DNA from: Paguma larvata
Lineage: Eukaryota > Chordata > Mammalia > Carnivora > Viverridae
DNA length: 64,000 nucleotides
Direction of reading: 5' to 3'
Assembly: GCA_030068075.1 (NCBI GenBank)
Contig: CM057843.1
Coordinates: forward strand, 37,977,332 to 38,041,331
The notes under the pieces were generated by a model. The model was not told where the DNA came from. It saw only the letters and a program-made list of their open reading frames with translations, and searched no databases. This document shows, in pieces, positions 34,990 through 46,400 of the stretch (position 1 is the stretch's first letter; each line of letters begins with the position of its first letter). The position numbers and the translations under genes are program-made.

Positions 34990-35790
34990 TATATTTTATA
35001 CAAGTTTTACTGAGGTATAATTTATATCCCATAAAGTACACTTATGTACTTTACACATAAATACATTTATATACCCACTATAAATGTACAGTCAATAATT
35101 TTTAGTAAATTTACAGTAAGTGCAATCGCCACTACAATTCAGTTTTAGAATGTTTCTATAACCCCTAGAAGGTCCTTTGTGCCTGTTTGCAGTTAATTTC
35201 TGTTCTTATCCAATTACTAGGCAACTCCTGATGTGCTGTCTATCAATTTGCCTTTTCTGGAATTTCATATAGACAGAATCAGACAAATGTGGTCTTTACG
35301 TTTGAGGTCAATTCATTCGGTAACATTTATTAATAATTTCTTCCTCTTTATTGCCGAAACAGTATTCCACTGTATGGACATCCCACATTTTGTATATCCA
35401 TTTACCAACTGATGGATATCTGGATTGTTTCCAGTTTTTGGCTAATATGAATAATGCTTCTTTCTTTGGGCATGTTTTCATTTCTCTTGGCTCCACTCCT
35501 AAGAGTGGAATTGCTAGATTGTATGGTACGTTTATGTTTACTTCATAAACATAAAGTAATACATAAGGGTAAAATAGGAAGGTTCTTGTTTTTCCACATC
35601 TTTGTCAACACTTGGTTGTTTTTTTGTAACAGCCATTCTGGAAGGTGTGAAGTAGTGTCCTATGGTGGTTTTAATTTGCCCTTCTCTAATGACTGATGAT
35701 ATTCAGCAACTTTTTCTGTGCTTATTAGGCATTCACATATCTTGTTTGGGTGAATGTCTATCCAATGTCTTTTGCATGTTTTAAAATTGG
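34990..35790 (-). mobile_element. Old L1 3' region, antisense
   Basis: TTTTACTGAGGTATAATTTA at the tail, then CAGTATTCCACTGTATGGAC, CCATTTACCAACTGATGGAT, GAATAATGCTTCTTTCTTTG and AGCCATTCTGGAAGGTGTG, all complement of L1. A minus-strand 62-codon remnant is at 35308-35496. Confidence 0.82.
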
Positions 35791-35794
35791 ATTG

Positions 35795-36125
35795 TTTGCA
35801 AACAAAAAGCAGAATCAGACCTATAAACACAGAGAACAAACTGATGGTTGCCAGAGGGAAGGGGGTTGGGGGATGGGCAAAATGGGAAAAGGAGAGAAGG
35901 AGACACAGGATTCCAGTTATGAACTGAATTAAGTCATGGGTATGAAAGGCACAGCATAGGGAATATAGTCAATCACATTGTATTAGCGTTGTATGGTGAC
36001 AGATGGAAGCTACATCATAGTGAGAATAATATAAGGGATACAAATGTTGAATGACTATATTGTTCACCTGAAAGTAATGTGACATTGTGTGTCAGCTGCA
36101 CTAAGTAATGTTTTTAATATATATG
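35795..36125 (+). mobile_element. L1 3'UTR, sense
   Basis: AGAATCAGACCTATAAACAC, GATGGTTGCCAGAGGGAAGG, GGGATGGGCAAAATGGG, GTCATGGGTATGAAAGGCAC and a terminal ATTGTTCACCTGAAAGTAAT. It abuts the antisense L1 to its left. Both carry 3' ends, so this is two insertions. Confidence 0.8.
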
Positions 36126-36296
36126 AAATAATTGGTTTGTTCACCTTCTTTAATACTTTTAAGCTAACAGGACTAATTTTTATCTTGATTCACTATTTTT
36201 GTTGATAGAGACTAAATTTTTAATGCCATAAAATAGTTTTAGGTCATCTGTACTGAGACAGAATATTTCTTAGAACTATGCACTGTTCTGTAATAA

Positions 36297-36450
36297 TTAG
36301 GACCATGGGTTTTGAAGTCATACAGACCTGAACTTGAATCTCAGCTTTGGCTCTTACTATCTATGTGACCTGAGACCAATTATTTTTGAATCTCGGTTTT
36401 CCAATTCTAAGAAAGATTATTACACTATTATATAAGACAGAGTTACTTTA
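36297..36450 (+). repeat. MIR SINE
   Basis: GGGTTTTGAAGTCATACAGAC, TCTCAGCTTTGGCTCTTAC and CTATGTGACCTGAGACC follow the first half of MIR. Confidence 0.8.
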
Positions 36451-36786
36451 CAACTAGACTGGGCCAGTCTTATGCTTATCTTTGGGGTTGCTTGGAAGTC
36501 AAGTACTGATTCTTAGCCAAGATAAGGTCAACTGGGATAACTAATCATTTGTAATTTGCTGTTTAAAGTTTTAAGCTTCTCCTGAAGCACTCAGAACTAG
36601 TTGTTTATTGACAACTTACACCTGGAGGACTTAGACAATCTGACTTGGCTACATGAGCAGAGGGTCATAAAAATATTCACTGTAAACTTGTGGGGAGCTC
36701 TCCTAAAACCAAGATTCCTTGTATAAATCTTGGTTCTTTATACTCTGGAGACAGAGCACATTCTACTTAAGAAAGACCTTGGAGAC

Positions 36787-36913
36787 GGGGGGGGGGGGGG
36801 GGGGGGAGAGGGGGTGATGGGCATTAAAAAAGGGCACATGTTGGGATGAACACTGGGTGTTTTATGTAAACCAATTTGAAAATAAACTATTTTAAATTTA
36901 AAAAAAAAAAAAA
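36787..36913 (+). mobile_element. Young L1 3' end starting with a 20-G run
   Basis: An uninterrupted run of 20 G (36787-36806), then GGGTGATGGGCATTAAAAAAG, ACACTGGGTGTTTTATG, AATAAACTATTTTAAATTT and an A-run. It is flanked by a perfect 18-bp duplication AAGAAAGACCTTGGAGAC (36769 and 36914), so it is a recent, extremely 5'-truncated insertion. Confidence 0.95.
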
Positions 36914-37429
36914 AAGAAAGACCTTGGAGACCTGCACTGGAAATGTCTAATGGCCTCTGGGCTTGTCTGCATTCTCTTTCACCTGCTATTTTGTATCTTT
37001 ATTAAAAGCTCTTGTAAGCATTCTTGGTTAAGTTTTCTGTATCCTTTCAGTTATATGATCCTGTGAAATCTTTACAATTATTTACATATGAGATCATTAT
37101 AAAGATTAAATAATGGTACTTGGTTTATTGTACCCAATAAATGCTGGTTATTATTAAATCAGTTAGGTCGATATGCAAGAGAAATGCTTTGCTAGGTCTC
37201 TCCTTGATCAGTTGAATAAGCAGTGTCCTGACTTCTTTTACCAAACATGCCACATTATAGCTACTAAAATTTAGTGTTAGAGAGGTGGGAAGGATGACGG
37301 AGTCACTAGGACAATAAATGGAAAAACTCAGTAGTAAACATAAACCTGCACATTTTTGAAAACAGGTTGGAGAAAACATGAAAAACTAACTCAAATTAAT
37401 GTTCAGTCTATGACCCAGTGGGGTCAGTT

Positions 37430-37700
37430 TTTTGATTTTTATTTTTTTTAGTATAGTTGACATGCAATATTACATTAGTTTCAGGTGCACAGCATAGTGA
37501 TTCAACATCTCTATAGGTGATGCTATGCTCACAAACATAGCTACCATCTGTCACCATATAATACTAGTACAGTATCATTGATTATATTCTCTGTGCTGTG
37601 CCTTTTATCCCCTGGACTTACTCATTCTGTAACTGGAAGCCTGTATCTCCCACTCCCCTTTACTGATTTTGCCCATCCCCTTAACCCCTTCCCTCTGGGA
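37430..37700 (-). mobile_element. L1 3' end, antisense
   Basis: TTAGTATAGTTGACATGCAA, GTTTCAGGTGCACAGCATAG, GTGATTCAACATCTCTATAGG and CCCCTGGACTTACTCATTCTG are the L1 3'UTR complement. Confidence 0.88.
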
Positions 37701-39759
37701 AGTATGACTTTTAAAATGTGATAGTTTAAATCAAATAAAGAATATACAACATCATACTGGATTATATATTACTAAAGGAACAAGAGACTTTTATTAGGAG
37801 CTTCTGATTTTGCTTTTTAGTTACTAATGTGAAACATTAGGAAAACATAATCACAAACAATGGGCACAGTGAGAGATACTCCATCTTTGTAGGTGTTAAA
37901 CGATATAAGGATATAGGACAGAAGACCAAATTTGGCAATAAAATCATGACTTAAAAAAATTCTGAGATTTGATTAAAAGAAATTCAAGAATTTTACCATT
38001 CTGGAAAGAACTGACTTCTAGATAAACAAAAGGAGAAACAAAATGGATCCGTGCTTAAATTCATTTTGCTATATAACTATAGCAAAAAGGACCATTACTA
38101 AAATTTAACATGAAAAAGGAATAGGAGAGAAAAATGGTATCTATCTCACAGAGGTTACAATTATAAAGATTTTTGCTTTAAGATATATATGTGTGGGGGA
38201 GTGTATGTGTAGGTAGCTGATAGATTATATGTCATTACTGCTATCATCAACTGGGCACATATATAAGATGATTATACTACCAGAGTCATACCAATAAAAT
38301 TAAAAAAGAGAGTCATAAAATTACCACACAAATACACGACAAACGTGTTGGTGGTATTTCACCATATATTTTAAAAGGGTTGTGAATTTGGGGACGGAAG
38401 CTATGATTGGAACAGAGAATGCTTTCTGTGGTAGAAATTAACTTAGTCTGAGGTGAATCCAAACTACACAGAACAAATAAGTCACAGTTATTTAAAACCT
38501 TTTAGAACCCTACGAAGAACTTTTTACATTTAGAACACTTAAAAAATCAGGAAGTCTGAATTTCTGGTATTCTGATTCTCGTAACTAGGATTCTACATAT
38601 TTTGGCATGCCGTACAAGCGATATAGTCAGGCATGTGAATGGCTAAAATTCTGATAGCTTTAAGTAGAAAATGTAGTGCATCAAAAAGGATCACCCTGAA
38701 CTGACCTATAAAGGAGTTTAAAATGGATAAATTAATACATTTAATAACTTCTGTGCTTTTTTGCTGATAGGGCAGTATTTAAATACAGAACACGAATAAA
38801 CAATAGACCATCTTGAAAGTTTTTGTTTGAAATAACATGAGAAATATGTAACTCGGAGAAGTGGATGCTTGTATAATCGGAGAGAGAAATACTTAAACAA
38901 AACATATTTAACAGTTAAGGTAGGTAAGTCTTGACATTTCCAAGGTAATAACATTATTACTTATGCCATAATCGAGTTTCGTCCAACTCAAATTGCATTT
39001 AAAAAAATAAAAACTAAAGGGAAACAAATCAGTTCTCAAGATAAACTGCTTATATATAATTTGATAACTATTCTACAGTTGAAGTAATTTTATGACCAGA
39101 TATTATTCTCATTCTTCTCTCATAATTTTACAAGCAAATCTGTTTCAGTATTTATACACATTAAAGAATGGAAGTTCATCATTCTTCAAATTAGATATAT
39201 TATCCAAAAAAGCACTTATGGTAGAAGGAATTCAATTTTGAAAATTTAGCAGAAAGAGAAAATACAGGAACATCTCCTGCCATAAGTCCAAGCAGGATCC
39301 CATTTTTAATTTTCAGAACATATGAACATGTACTCTGAACATTCACTGACATGTTAAGTTTCCCCCTTTCAAAGGTAACTACTTGTGAACAGATTTGGTC
39401 TGATTTGTTAGCACCATCCCTTCTGCTCGGCTGAACACAATTCGAAAGATATTTTTTATGTACGGCAATACAGATGATATGCAGTGATAGTCTAATAATA
39501 TCAATAGAAGAACCCAAGAAGAAGCTTGCCGAGTGATTATAAAATTTATTTTGCCAAAATTAATCATAAAGAGAATTTAAGAGAACAAAATTGGTCAAAG
39601 GAGAATTCTAATCCCTACTATTTATTCAAAACCTAATAAATCTATACCTAATCTTGTACCTAATGGTCACTCTAAGCACTGCCAAAAAAATAATGCAAAT
39701 TGCCAAGTTAGCCCTTTGTCCTTTTCCCTTCTAGTCTTCAGCCCCACTTTCATTTGTAA

Positions 39760-39885
39760 ACATTTACTTGAGCACCTACTATGCTACCACACACCAGTTA
39801 CTTGACTAGGTGCTACAGAAACAGACGAGTAAGGCAAAGTTTCTGGTAACAAGAAGTTAACAGTCCAAGAGTGGGAAGCAGATTC
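39760..39885 (+). repeat. Ancient interspersed repeat fragment
   Basis: ACTTGAGCACCTACTATGC and GGTGCTACAGAAACAGAC resemble the common mammalian phrase 'tattgagcacctactatg...caggcact'. Family not assigned. Weaker copies sit near 12950, 18870, 52820, 53780 and 59600. Confidence 0.4.
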
Positions 39886-40696
39886 AAAAAGTAATTCTAA
39901 TATCACACATTAAATGTCATGATATGTATATGCTCAGGTATTACTGGGAGCATGCAGTAATAATATGGATTGGATAAAAGTTGGAGTGGAGAATGGAAGA
40001 GAGGCGATAGTAGTGGTAGTGACAGAATACTTAGCCAAACCTTAAAAAGGCCATAGGAGTCATTCAAATGTAAGAGAGAGGAGACTACAGGCAGAATGGT
40101 CATGGAAAAACTGGAATTGTCAAGTAACGATGAAGTCTAATGTTGTTAGAACAATATACACAAGGCTAGAGAAGGCTGAAGAAACTGGCCGTGGTCAGAT
40201 TAGGAGTGTCTAGGTTTTATTTTATAGGTAAATGGCAGCAAAAGGAGTGATAGGGTCAAATTTGATTTTTAGATAGTTCACCTTATAGATAACAGAACTA
40301 AAGGAGTAACTAGTTTTTGGCTAATTCACTTTGGTGGTTGTGTGAAAAACAAACTTGGAAAGGACAAGATGAAAAGCGGAGGCAACAGTCAGATTTGTAT
40401 TACTCTAAGTCTAAGATAATGAGGACTACCAAGGGATACGAGGAAAGAGGAAAATAAAATTCAGGGATAATAAATTTAGGGTGGGGGCAGAGAAACGGCA
40501 AGGACTCCTCTCGGCTTTTTAGCTTGTGTTCCTGGGTAGGCAGTGAATATTTTGGGCAATTTTATACCAACAGATTTGAAAATGAAAAAAAACCATAGCT
40601 AAGAAAAACTGATTCAAGAAGAAAGAGAAAACCTAGAAAGTCCTATAGTATTAAATAGGGTGGAGTAGTAATTAAAAAAACCTGCATGAACATCAG

Positions 40697-40873
40697 GTCC
40701 TTTTATTTATTAATTTGAGAGAGAGAGACAGACAGACAGACAGATACCTCCAAGCAGGCTCCACACCGTCAGCGTGGAGCCTGATGCAGGGCTCCAACTC
40801 ACTAACTATGAATCATGACCTGGGCCAAAACCAAAAGTTGGATGCTAAACTATCTGAGCCACCCAGCACCCCA
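40697..40873 (-). mobile_element. Felid SINE, shortened
   Basis: TTTTATTTATTAATTTGAGAG, (GACA)n, CAAGCAGGCTCCACACCGTC and GAGCCACCCAGCACCCC. The GA-rich body is shortened. Confidence 0.92.
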
Positions 40874-41451
40874 GGTCCAGATTATTTTAATGGCAAGTTC
40901 TGCTAAATATATAATGAGAAGATAATTCCAATCTTTCACAAACAATTTCAGAGGTTAGAAAAGAGGTTACTCTTCTACATTTTATTTCTCTATTTTATTT
41001 TGTTAAAATATTTAGTTACTTAATGACTATATCTTCATAAAGACCTCTCATATAATCACAAATTAGAAATTATTACGCTAAGTCATGAAGATATATAAAA
41101 ACTCTAAGACATGAATCCTTGTAATTAATTTTGAAATCAAGAAATGGAGTCCTCCAACTTTGTTCTCCATTATCTAGACTGCTTTGGCTTCTCAGAGCCC
41201 TCTGAGATTCCACATGAATTTTAGGCTGGGTGTTTCTATTTCTGCAAAAAACTTTGTTGGAATTATGATAGTAACTTCAATGAATCTGTAGAAATCTTGA
41301 GATATATTATCACTTTAACAATATTAAATCTTCTAGTCTATGAACACAGATTATATTTTCATTTATTTAAATCTTTTACAATTTCTTTGCAGTATTTTCT
41401 GTTTAGTGTACAAGTATTTTACCTCCTTTGTTAAACTCATTCCCAAGTTTT

Positions 41452-42099
41452 GTTTTGTTTTTTTATTATTATTATTATTTTTTAAATTTTATAATAGTTT
41501 ATTTTCAAATTGGTTTACTTATAACACCCAGTGTTCATCCCAACATGTGCCCTTTTTAATGCCCATCACCCCCTCTCCCCCCTCCCTCATCCCCCTTACC
41601 CTCAGTTTTTTCTTAGTGTTTGAGAGTCTCTTATGTTTTATCTCCCTCCCTCTCTGTGTCTTTTTTTCCTTTCCCCTCTTCCCCTCCCCCTGGTTTTTGC
41701 TTAGTCTCACAAAGTCCACCTATTCGTGGAAACATATGGTATCTGTCTTTTTCTGACTGACTTATTTCACTTAACATAATACCCTCCAGTTCCATCCATC
41801 TGGCTACACATGGCCAGATTTCATTTTTTCTCATTGCCACGTAGTAGTCCATTGTATATAAGTACCATAACTTCTTTATCCAACACTGTTGGTGGGAATG
41901 CAAACTGGTGCAGCCACTCTGGAAAACGGTGTGGAGGTTCCTCAAAAAAATGAAAATAGAGCTACCCTATGATCCAGCAATAGCCCTGCTAGGAATCTAC
42001 CCAGGAGACACAGGAATGCTGATGCATAGGAGCACGTGTACCCCAATGTTCATAGCAGCACTTTCGACAATAGCCAAATCATGGAAAGAGACCAAGTGT
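41452..42099 (-). mobile_element. Young L1 with inverted 5' segment (twin priming)
   Basis: 41452-41881 is the L1 3' end on minus (TTTCAAATTGGTTTACTTATA through ACTTCTTTATCC). 41882-42099 is the neighbouring upstream L1 part on plus (GGTGGGAATGCAAACTGGTG through AAAGAGACCAAGTGTC). The copy at 28757 shows these parts are normally contiguous, with about 15 bases lost at the junction. The 15-bp target duplication TCATTCCCAAGTTTT is at 41437 and 42099. Minus frames crossing the junction are artefacts. Confidence 0.94.
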
Positions 42100-42125
42100 C
42101 ATTCCCAAGTTTTAAAATTCTTTTT

Positions 42126-42347
42126 TTTTTTTATTTTTTTTTTTAATGTTTATTTATTTTTGAGACAGAGAGAGGCAGAGCATGAGTGGGGGAGGGGCAG
42201 AGAGAGAGGGAGACACAGAATCCGAAGCAGGCTCCAGGCTCTGAGCTGCCAGCACAGAGCCCGACGCGGGGCTCGAACTCACAGACTGCGAGATCATGAC
42301 CTGAGCCGAAGTCGGACGCTCAACCGACTGAGCCACCCAGGCGCCCC
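42126..42347 (-). mobile_element. Felid SINE, near consensus
   Basis: T-run, AATGTTTATTTATTTTTGAGA, GA-rich body, CCGAAGTCGGACGCTCAACC, head CCACCCAGGCGCCCC. A perfect 13-bp duplication TAAAATTCTTTTT (42113 and 42348) flanks it. One of the least diverged SINEs here. Confidence 0.97.
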
Positions 42348-43100
42348 TAAAATTCTTTTTGATACTACTGTAATGGAATTGTTTTCTTAATTTTCTTTTT
42401 TAATTGTTCATGGTTAGCGTGTAAAGAAATGCAACTGGTTCTTGTGTGTTGATTCTGTATCCTGCAATTTTGCTGTAAAAATATTCTTTTCATCTACTGA
42501 ATACTTATTTTAAAGGAATAAATTCATAGGTTAATATATATGCATTTAAATAGTAGAGATATATTTAGTTGCCATGGCATTACTATCCGCTACACTATCT
42601 AAATACGTAGTGTGATTTGATAAGTTTAGAAGGAATCTGAATGAGGAAGAAACACTTTCTTTATTCCTTAACTGATCCCAGCATGCCTGGCTTTTTCAGC
42701 TGTTGTCCTTTGTTGACCAGCCTCTCCTCTTCCCTTCCCTGAATGTTTTATCTTCTTTGACTCTGGCAACATTACCCTGTTCCAAATCTTCTATTTGTCT
42801 GACTACTCCTATCCACTGGCTCATTTTCCCACCTCTAATTTCCTGCTCAATTTGAATGTGCCCTAAGATTCTTTTCTCACTCCTGTTTTCTTCTCTGTAC
42901 AATTCCTTTCTTCGGATCCTCATTTCCCAAAACTTCACTAATTTCCATTTGACTGACTCCCCTTCGTAAGTATACAACAAGCAATATATGAAGAACTGGG
43001 AACCTCCATTAAACTCTGCTAGTTTGGTGAGGAGTGAACATTTTCTGAACCACTTCTGTTGGCAGATAGATGAATCTACAGGAAGAAGTAGACAAACCTT

Positions 43101-43117
43101 ACACACACACACACACA
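43101..43117 (+). repeat. (AC)n microsatellite
   Basis: About eight AC units, followed by AT-rich alternation. Confidence 0.85.
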
Positions 43118-43260
43118 TTATATATACATCGTATATATTTACACATTATATATACATCTTAACAACTGAAAAGCAGAAGTTTTGAAAATCTTAAGCTTGT
43201 GTAATTATTTTAAAAAGAAAAATAAAACCCACAAAATGACTAATATAAAAAACAACTCAC

Positions 43261-43447
43261 CAATAATGCCACTATCTCTGCTTTCCAGGGTAGAAGTTGG
43301 ACTAGTAACAGCCCCATAGCTGCAATCCTTGGCAGTTGCACTTGTACTGACTGGAGGGAGGGTGGAGCAGGGGCTACTGGCTGGTGGAGAGGCAGTGCTA
43401 CTAGTCAAGGTGGAACAGGGACTTATCCGCTGGGTGATTGCTGAGGT
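43261..43447 (-). CDS. TANC2: TANC2 internal coding exon, Ser/Thr/Pro-rich (second here)
   Basis: This 187-bp exon opens on a codon boundary ([18 protein letters not shown]) and carries 62 codons plus one base of a split codon. The peptide is low-complexity, dominated by Ser, Thr and Pro ([13 protein letters not shown], then [15 protein letters not shown]). This is typical of a disordered and probably phosphorylated linker; no folded domain is visible. The acceptor is AATTTTTCAG|ACC and the donor TTG|GTGAGTT, a strong consensus. It joins in phase to the exon at 46252-46400 across a 2.8-kb intron, and to the exon at 27382-27645 across a 15.6-kb intron, where the single G completes an Ala codon. 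It is not a multiple of three alone, but together with the preceding exon it totals 336 bp. Confidence 0.97.
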
Positions 43448-44684
43448 CTGAAAAATTGGAATGAAAAATAAAAAAGATAAACCGATTGGCTGTTAAAGTA
43501 AAATATATCTTATGGCAAAACATATGCTTTGATGAGAAGAAGAACACGTACATACATAGCTTTTACATCCATTAGGTACTCGTCTTTTTGCCCTCCAGAA
43601 TAAGAGATTCTGCATTGTACGATTAAGGTGAAACAGGGTAAAGTTAACACGAGCAGAGACTGTGGCCAGTTTTTCTGCCTAAGATATTTCTAGTGACAGT
43701 ATTCTTTATCACTGCCATGAATTGATAAAGGAATTTTTAATTAAGCACAAGTTGTCCCTGCTATTTGCTATCAATAAGACTATTCTGAAGGCTTAGAACT
43801 TAAGTCTTGTTAATACTTTTCTTTGGATTGAATGCAGAGAAAATGCCTTATTCTGAAAGTCTATCTAAAAAATCAATGTTCATTTAAAAGAAAACTAAAT
43901 AATTTCTCCACAGAAACTGATTACAGACTGAGACTGCTTTGTACCTTGAGTGATTCTTATGTCTGAGGTCACCTCATTTTAAAGTTTTTGACAGGAAGGA
44001 GTGAATCATCACCAGAAAGACTGGGAGTAATACATCCTGGCTTACCTAAGTTAATGACATTCACTTTCTTTAGCTCTTTCTACCCAAATAAATTGCCAAA
44101 ATAATGAATAAAAGTATCTATTTTTTCAAATACTAAAAAATTTTATTCTTTGAAAACTGGTAAGTGATCAATGACAAAATTACTTGAAGGAACACTAATG
44201 ACAAATTTGACATCTTTAAATGTTAAATTTAAAAGAAGCCATCCAACTTCTTTCCCTACTCAGTCACTATTCATATCCTCTCCACTAAAACTGAAGATTT
44301 ACATTTAACAACTTGACTGGAAAATGTGTTGCTCACTAGATGTGAGAAGATTAAGGCTCTTTTTAGTCATCCTAAAATGAGTTTTAGATACAATCCCTTG
44401 TATTTAATCACATGGGTTGGGTCTAAGTTTTGATTTTAATTTAAATGCTATAACCAGGTCACAAAAGATACATTCACCTTAAAGCACAAGTGACATTCGC
44501 AGAACCTTGCAACCAGCAAATCTTTTCAATCATATTAATAATATTAGGAACTGATTTTTGTTAGTAATACAATAAACCCTCAGATCTATGTCATTTCTCT
44601 CTACTCTGTAATTTTTCTCCAGAGGAGGGAGGAGTTTCAATTTCTTTGTAATCTCCTCTGTTTTTATAAAATGATATTGGCCTA

Positions 44685-44855
44685 CCAGAGCAATGATTTT
44701 TAACTGGGAATGCAGAAGAATCACCTGTGGAAAACAAAAAGACCAGTTCCCCAACAAGACTGACAGACACAGAGCCCCACAGATCTACTGAATTAGAATC
44801 CTCTCTATTTAGAATCTGACGTGGCAAATTTTAATCTCCTCAAGCCTCAGTTTAA
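44685..44855 (+). mobile_element. MER5A-like hAT miniature element
   Basis: AGCAATGATTTTTAACTGGG, GCAGAAGAATCACCTGTGG, GCCCCACAGATCTACTGAAT and GAATTAGAATC follow MER5A. The 3' end is decayed. Confidence 0.75.
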
Positions 44856-45128
44856 AAAATATGTGGGTAGATGAACTACACTAGGGGTGTTTTTTTTTTT
44901 TTTTACGTTAAATATATCTATAGTCATTCCATATTGAACAAGTTTCATTTTGGTATGAATCTATTACTTCCATAGCAACTCATTTCCATTTTTAGATAAG
45001 TTTCTCAGTCTGTTCTTTGAGAGAGGAAACTGTATTATACACATAATATAGCCAATGTGGAGGTTAAGCCCAAACAACATCTACTATTTTGATTATAAGT
45101 TGCTTTCTACAAAATAAAGCTTTTATCA

Positions 45129-45198
45129 CAGAATGTATGTTTTAAAAGCTTTAACTGTAAAAATAAATAAATAAATAAAAGCTTTAACTGTAAAAGCA
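45129..45198 (+). repeat. Short local duplication around (AAAT)n
   Basis: AAAAGCTTTAACTGTAAAA occurs twice, separated by four AAAT units, probably by slippage. Confidence 0.85.
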
Positions 45199-45784
45199 AA
45201 GCTTAAAGATCAAGCCATTTAGAAAGTGCTAATTTTCTCATGGTTTATGAATTAAAAAGCAGGCTTTATATTTACTTAAGGAGGCTAGTTAATGAGATAT
45301 AGAAATCTCTCCCAGGCACAGAAAGACAACATTAACCATTCTCCACGTTGTAGGCTAAACCACTCCACTTATACAACATTTCAATGGTTTTTCCATTGTG
45401 TTCTCTGGAAGGATCCCAAACTTCCAGTCAGGTCTCTTAAAGGTTCTACAAATACACAAGGTAAGAACCTGATGATGGAATTCCTAAAGTGCATCCTACT
45501 ACCACTACTAATATTTTTAAACTTTCTGACATGAATAGTTAGATCATTATTTTTTTAGATTTTCTTTTTTCTAGTATAGGTATTCAAAATTAAAATTTCT
45601 TTTTGAGCACAAGTTTTATATACTACAAATACAGAAGTTTTTTTATATTTTGTTATTATTTCAGTTTAAAATATTTTCCAAATTCTTATGATTTCAAAGT
45701 ATATTAGAAATATATTAATAGCCAACTATTTGGGGGATTTTCTAAGTTATCTTTTAGTTATCATTTTCAAGGTTATCATTCTGT

Positions 45785-45985
45785 AATTGACTAATTCTAC
45801 TACCATCACAGTAGTTAGAATCTTCTCAAATTCGTTGAGACCTGCTCAGCATATTGTCAATTTGGTAAATAATCCACATGTACCTGAAAATGATGTATAC
45901 TCTATAATTTCTGGATGTTGTATTCTACATATGTCAATTCTGTTTCTTGGCTTATGCATTTATTTATTTCCTCATTCATTCCACA
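45785..45985 (-). mobile_element. Possible old L1 ORF2 fragment
   Basis: TTGTCAATTTGGTAAATAATCC, ACCTGAAAATGATGTATAC and ATATGTCAATTCTG weakly follow the L1 ORF2 complement. Confidence 0.35.
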
Positions 45986-46251
45986 GATGAAACAAAACCA
46001 AGCGGCTTTTTAAACATATGAATATAACTAAAAGATGTTTAATAGTAAAGAAATACAGTGATTATGGAAAATCAAGCTATGTCATCAGACCTGAAAAGTC
46101 ATTCAATAATTGGGATTCTTCTTCTTAGAACAAATACATATACATACATTCAGCAACATTTTTCCTGGTGTATCAGGCTGATTATCCCAACATATCCCAT
46201 GTTGAGAGGTATATCAGGTTGATTTATCCCAGGTGAGAGGAAGTGGTTTAC

Positions 46252-46400
46252 CTGATTTTCATCCTGTACTTCCATGCTGTATTGGTCACCTGGCTGAACT
46301 TCCGAGACTTTCTCTCCGAGGAGGAAACCCAGACGAGTCATGAGTGTATTTGCTGCCTCATCTACAGACGGAGGGGGACCAAGTTCCTGTTCAGCATCAC
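46252..46400 (-). CDS. TANC2: TANC2 internal coding exon (first of four here)
   Basis: TANC2 is a large neuronal scaffold of the postsynaptic density and dendritic spines. It combines a disordered N-terminus, a P-loop ATPase-like domain, ankyrin repeats, TPRs and a C-terminal PDZ ligand. This 149-bp exon has two bases of a split codon, then 49 codons, and ends on a codon boundary. The frame reads [19 protein letters not shown], then [20 protein letters not shown], then [10 protein letters not shown], which I recognise from memory as vertebrate TANC2, about 70 residues from the start of the protein. The acceptor is a pyrimidine-rich tract ending CTCTTACAG and the donor is CAG|GTAAACC. The frame runs on into the intron without a stop for a few codons, so the donor, not a stop, sets the boundary. 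The N-terminal exon was searched for in 46401-64000 and not found. Gene identity is secure; residue numbering is approximate. Confidence 0.96.

Larger units (their letters stand above)
41120..42480 (-). mobile_element. Old L1 ORF2 body, antisense, host for nested insertions
   Basis: GACTGCTTTGGCTTCTCAGAG, GATTCCACATGAATTTTAGG, GAATCTGTAGAAATCTTGAG, GTATTTTACCTCCTTTG before the insertions, and GGAATTGTTTTCTTAATTTTC and TGTTGATTCTGTATCCTGC after them. The outer sequence is one decayed L1 interrupted at about 41452-42360. Confidence 0.85.
27646..43260 (-). other. TANC2: TANC2 intron between exons 43261-43447 and 27382-27645
   Basis: A 15.6-kb intron, the most repeat-dense part of the window, with seven SINEs and at least eight L1 pieces (listed separately). 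I see no recognised element in 27646-28344, 31446-32302, 32515-33060, 33094-33642, 34081-34990, 36451-36768, 36932-37429, 37701-39760, 39886-40690 or 42480-43100. 42660-42990 is pyrimidine-rich on the plus strand and may be a decayed L2, but I could not confirm it. Confidence 0.85.
43448..46251 (-). other. TANC2: TANC2 intron between exons 46252-46400 and 43261-43447
   Basis: A 2.8-kb intron with GTAAACC donor and TTTTTCAG acceptor. It is largely unique: 43448-44684 and 44860-45130 hold nothing I recognise. There is one MER5A-like element, a short local duplication, a possible L2 fragment near 45300-45480 and a possible old L1 fragment at 45785-45985. It has the fewest repeats of the introns here. 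Confidence 0.85.

Noticed and set aside
41631..41945. 104-codon minus-strand frame
   Set aside because: It crosses the inversion junction of the twin-primed L1, so it is an accidental fusion of L1 sequence with its own reversed upstream part.
41908..42390. 160-codon plus-strand frame
   Set aside because: It joins the inverted L1 ORF2 segment to a SINE read antisense; a composite of two mobile elements.
42696..43118. 140-codon minus-strand frame
   Set aside because: No splice or family support; rich in Glu/Lys/Arg because the plus strand is pyrimidine-rich; probably a decayed repeat.
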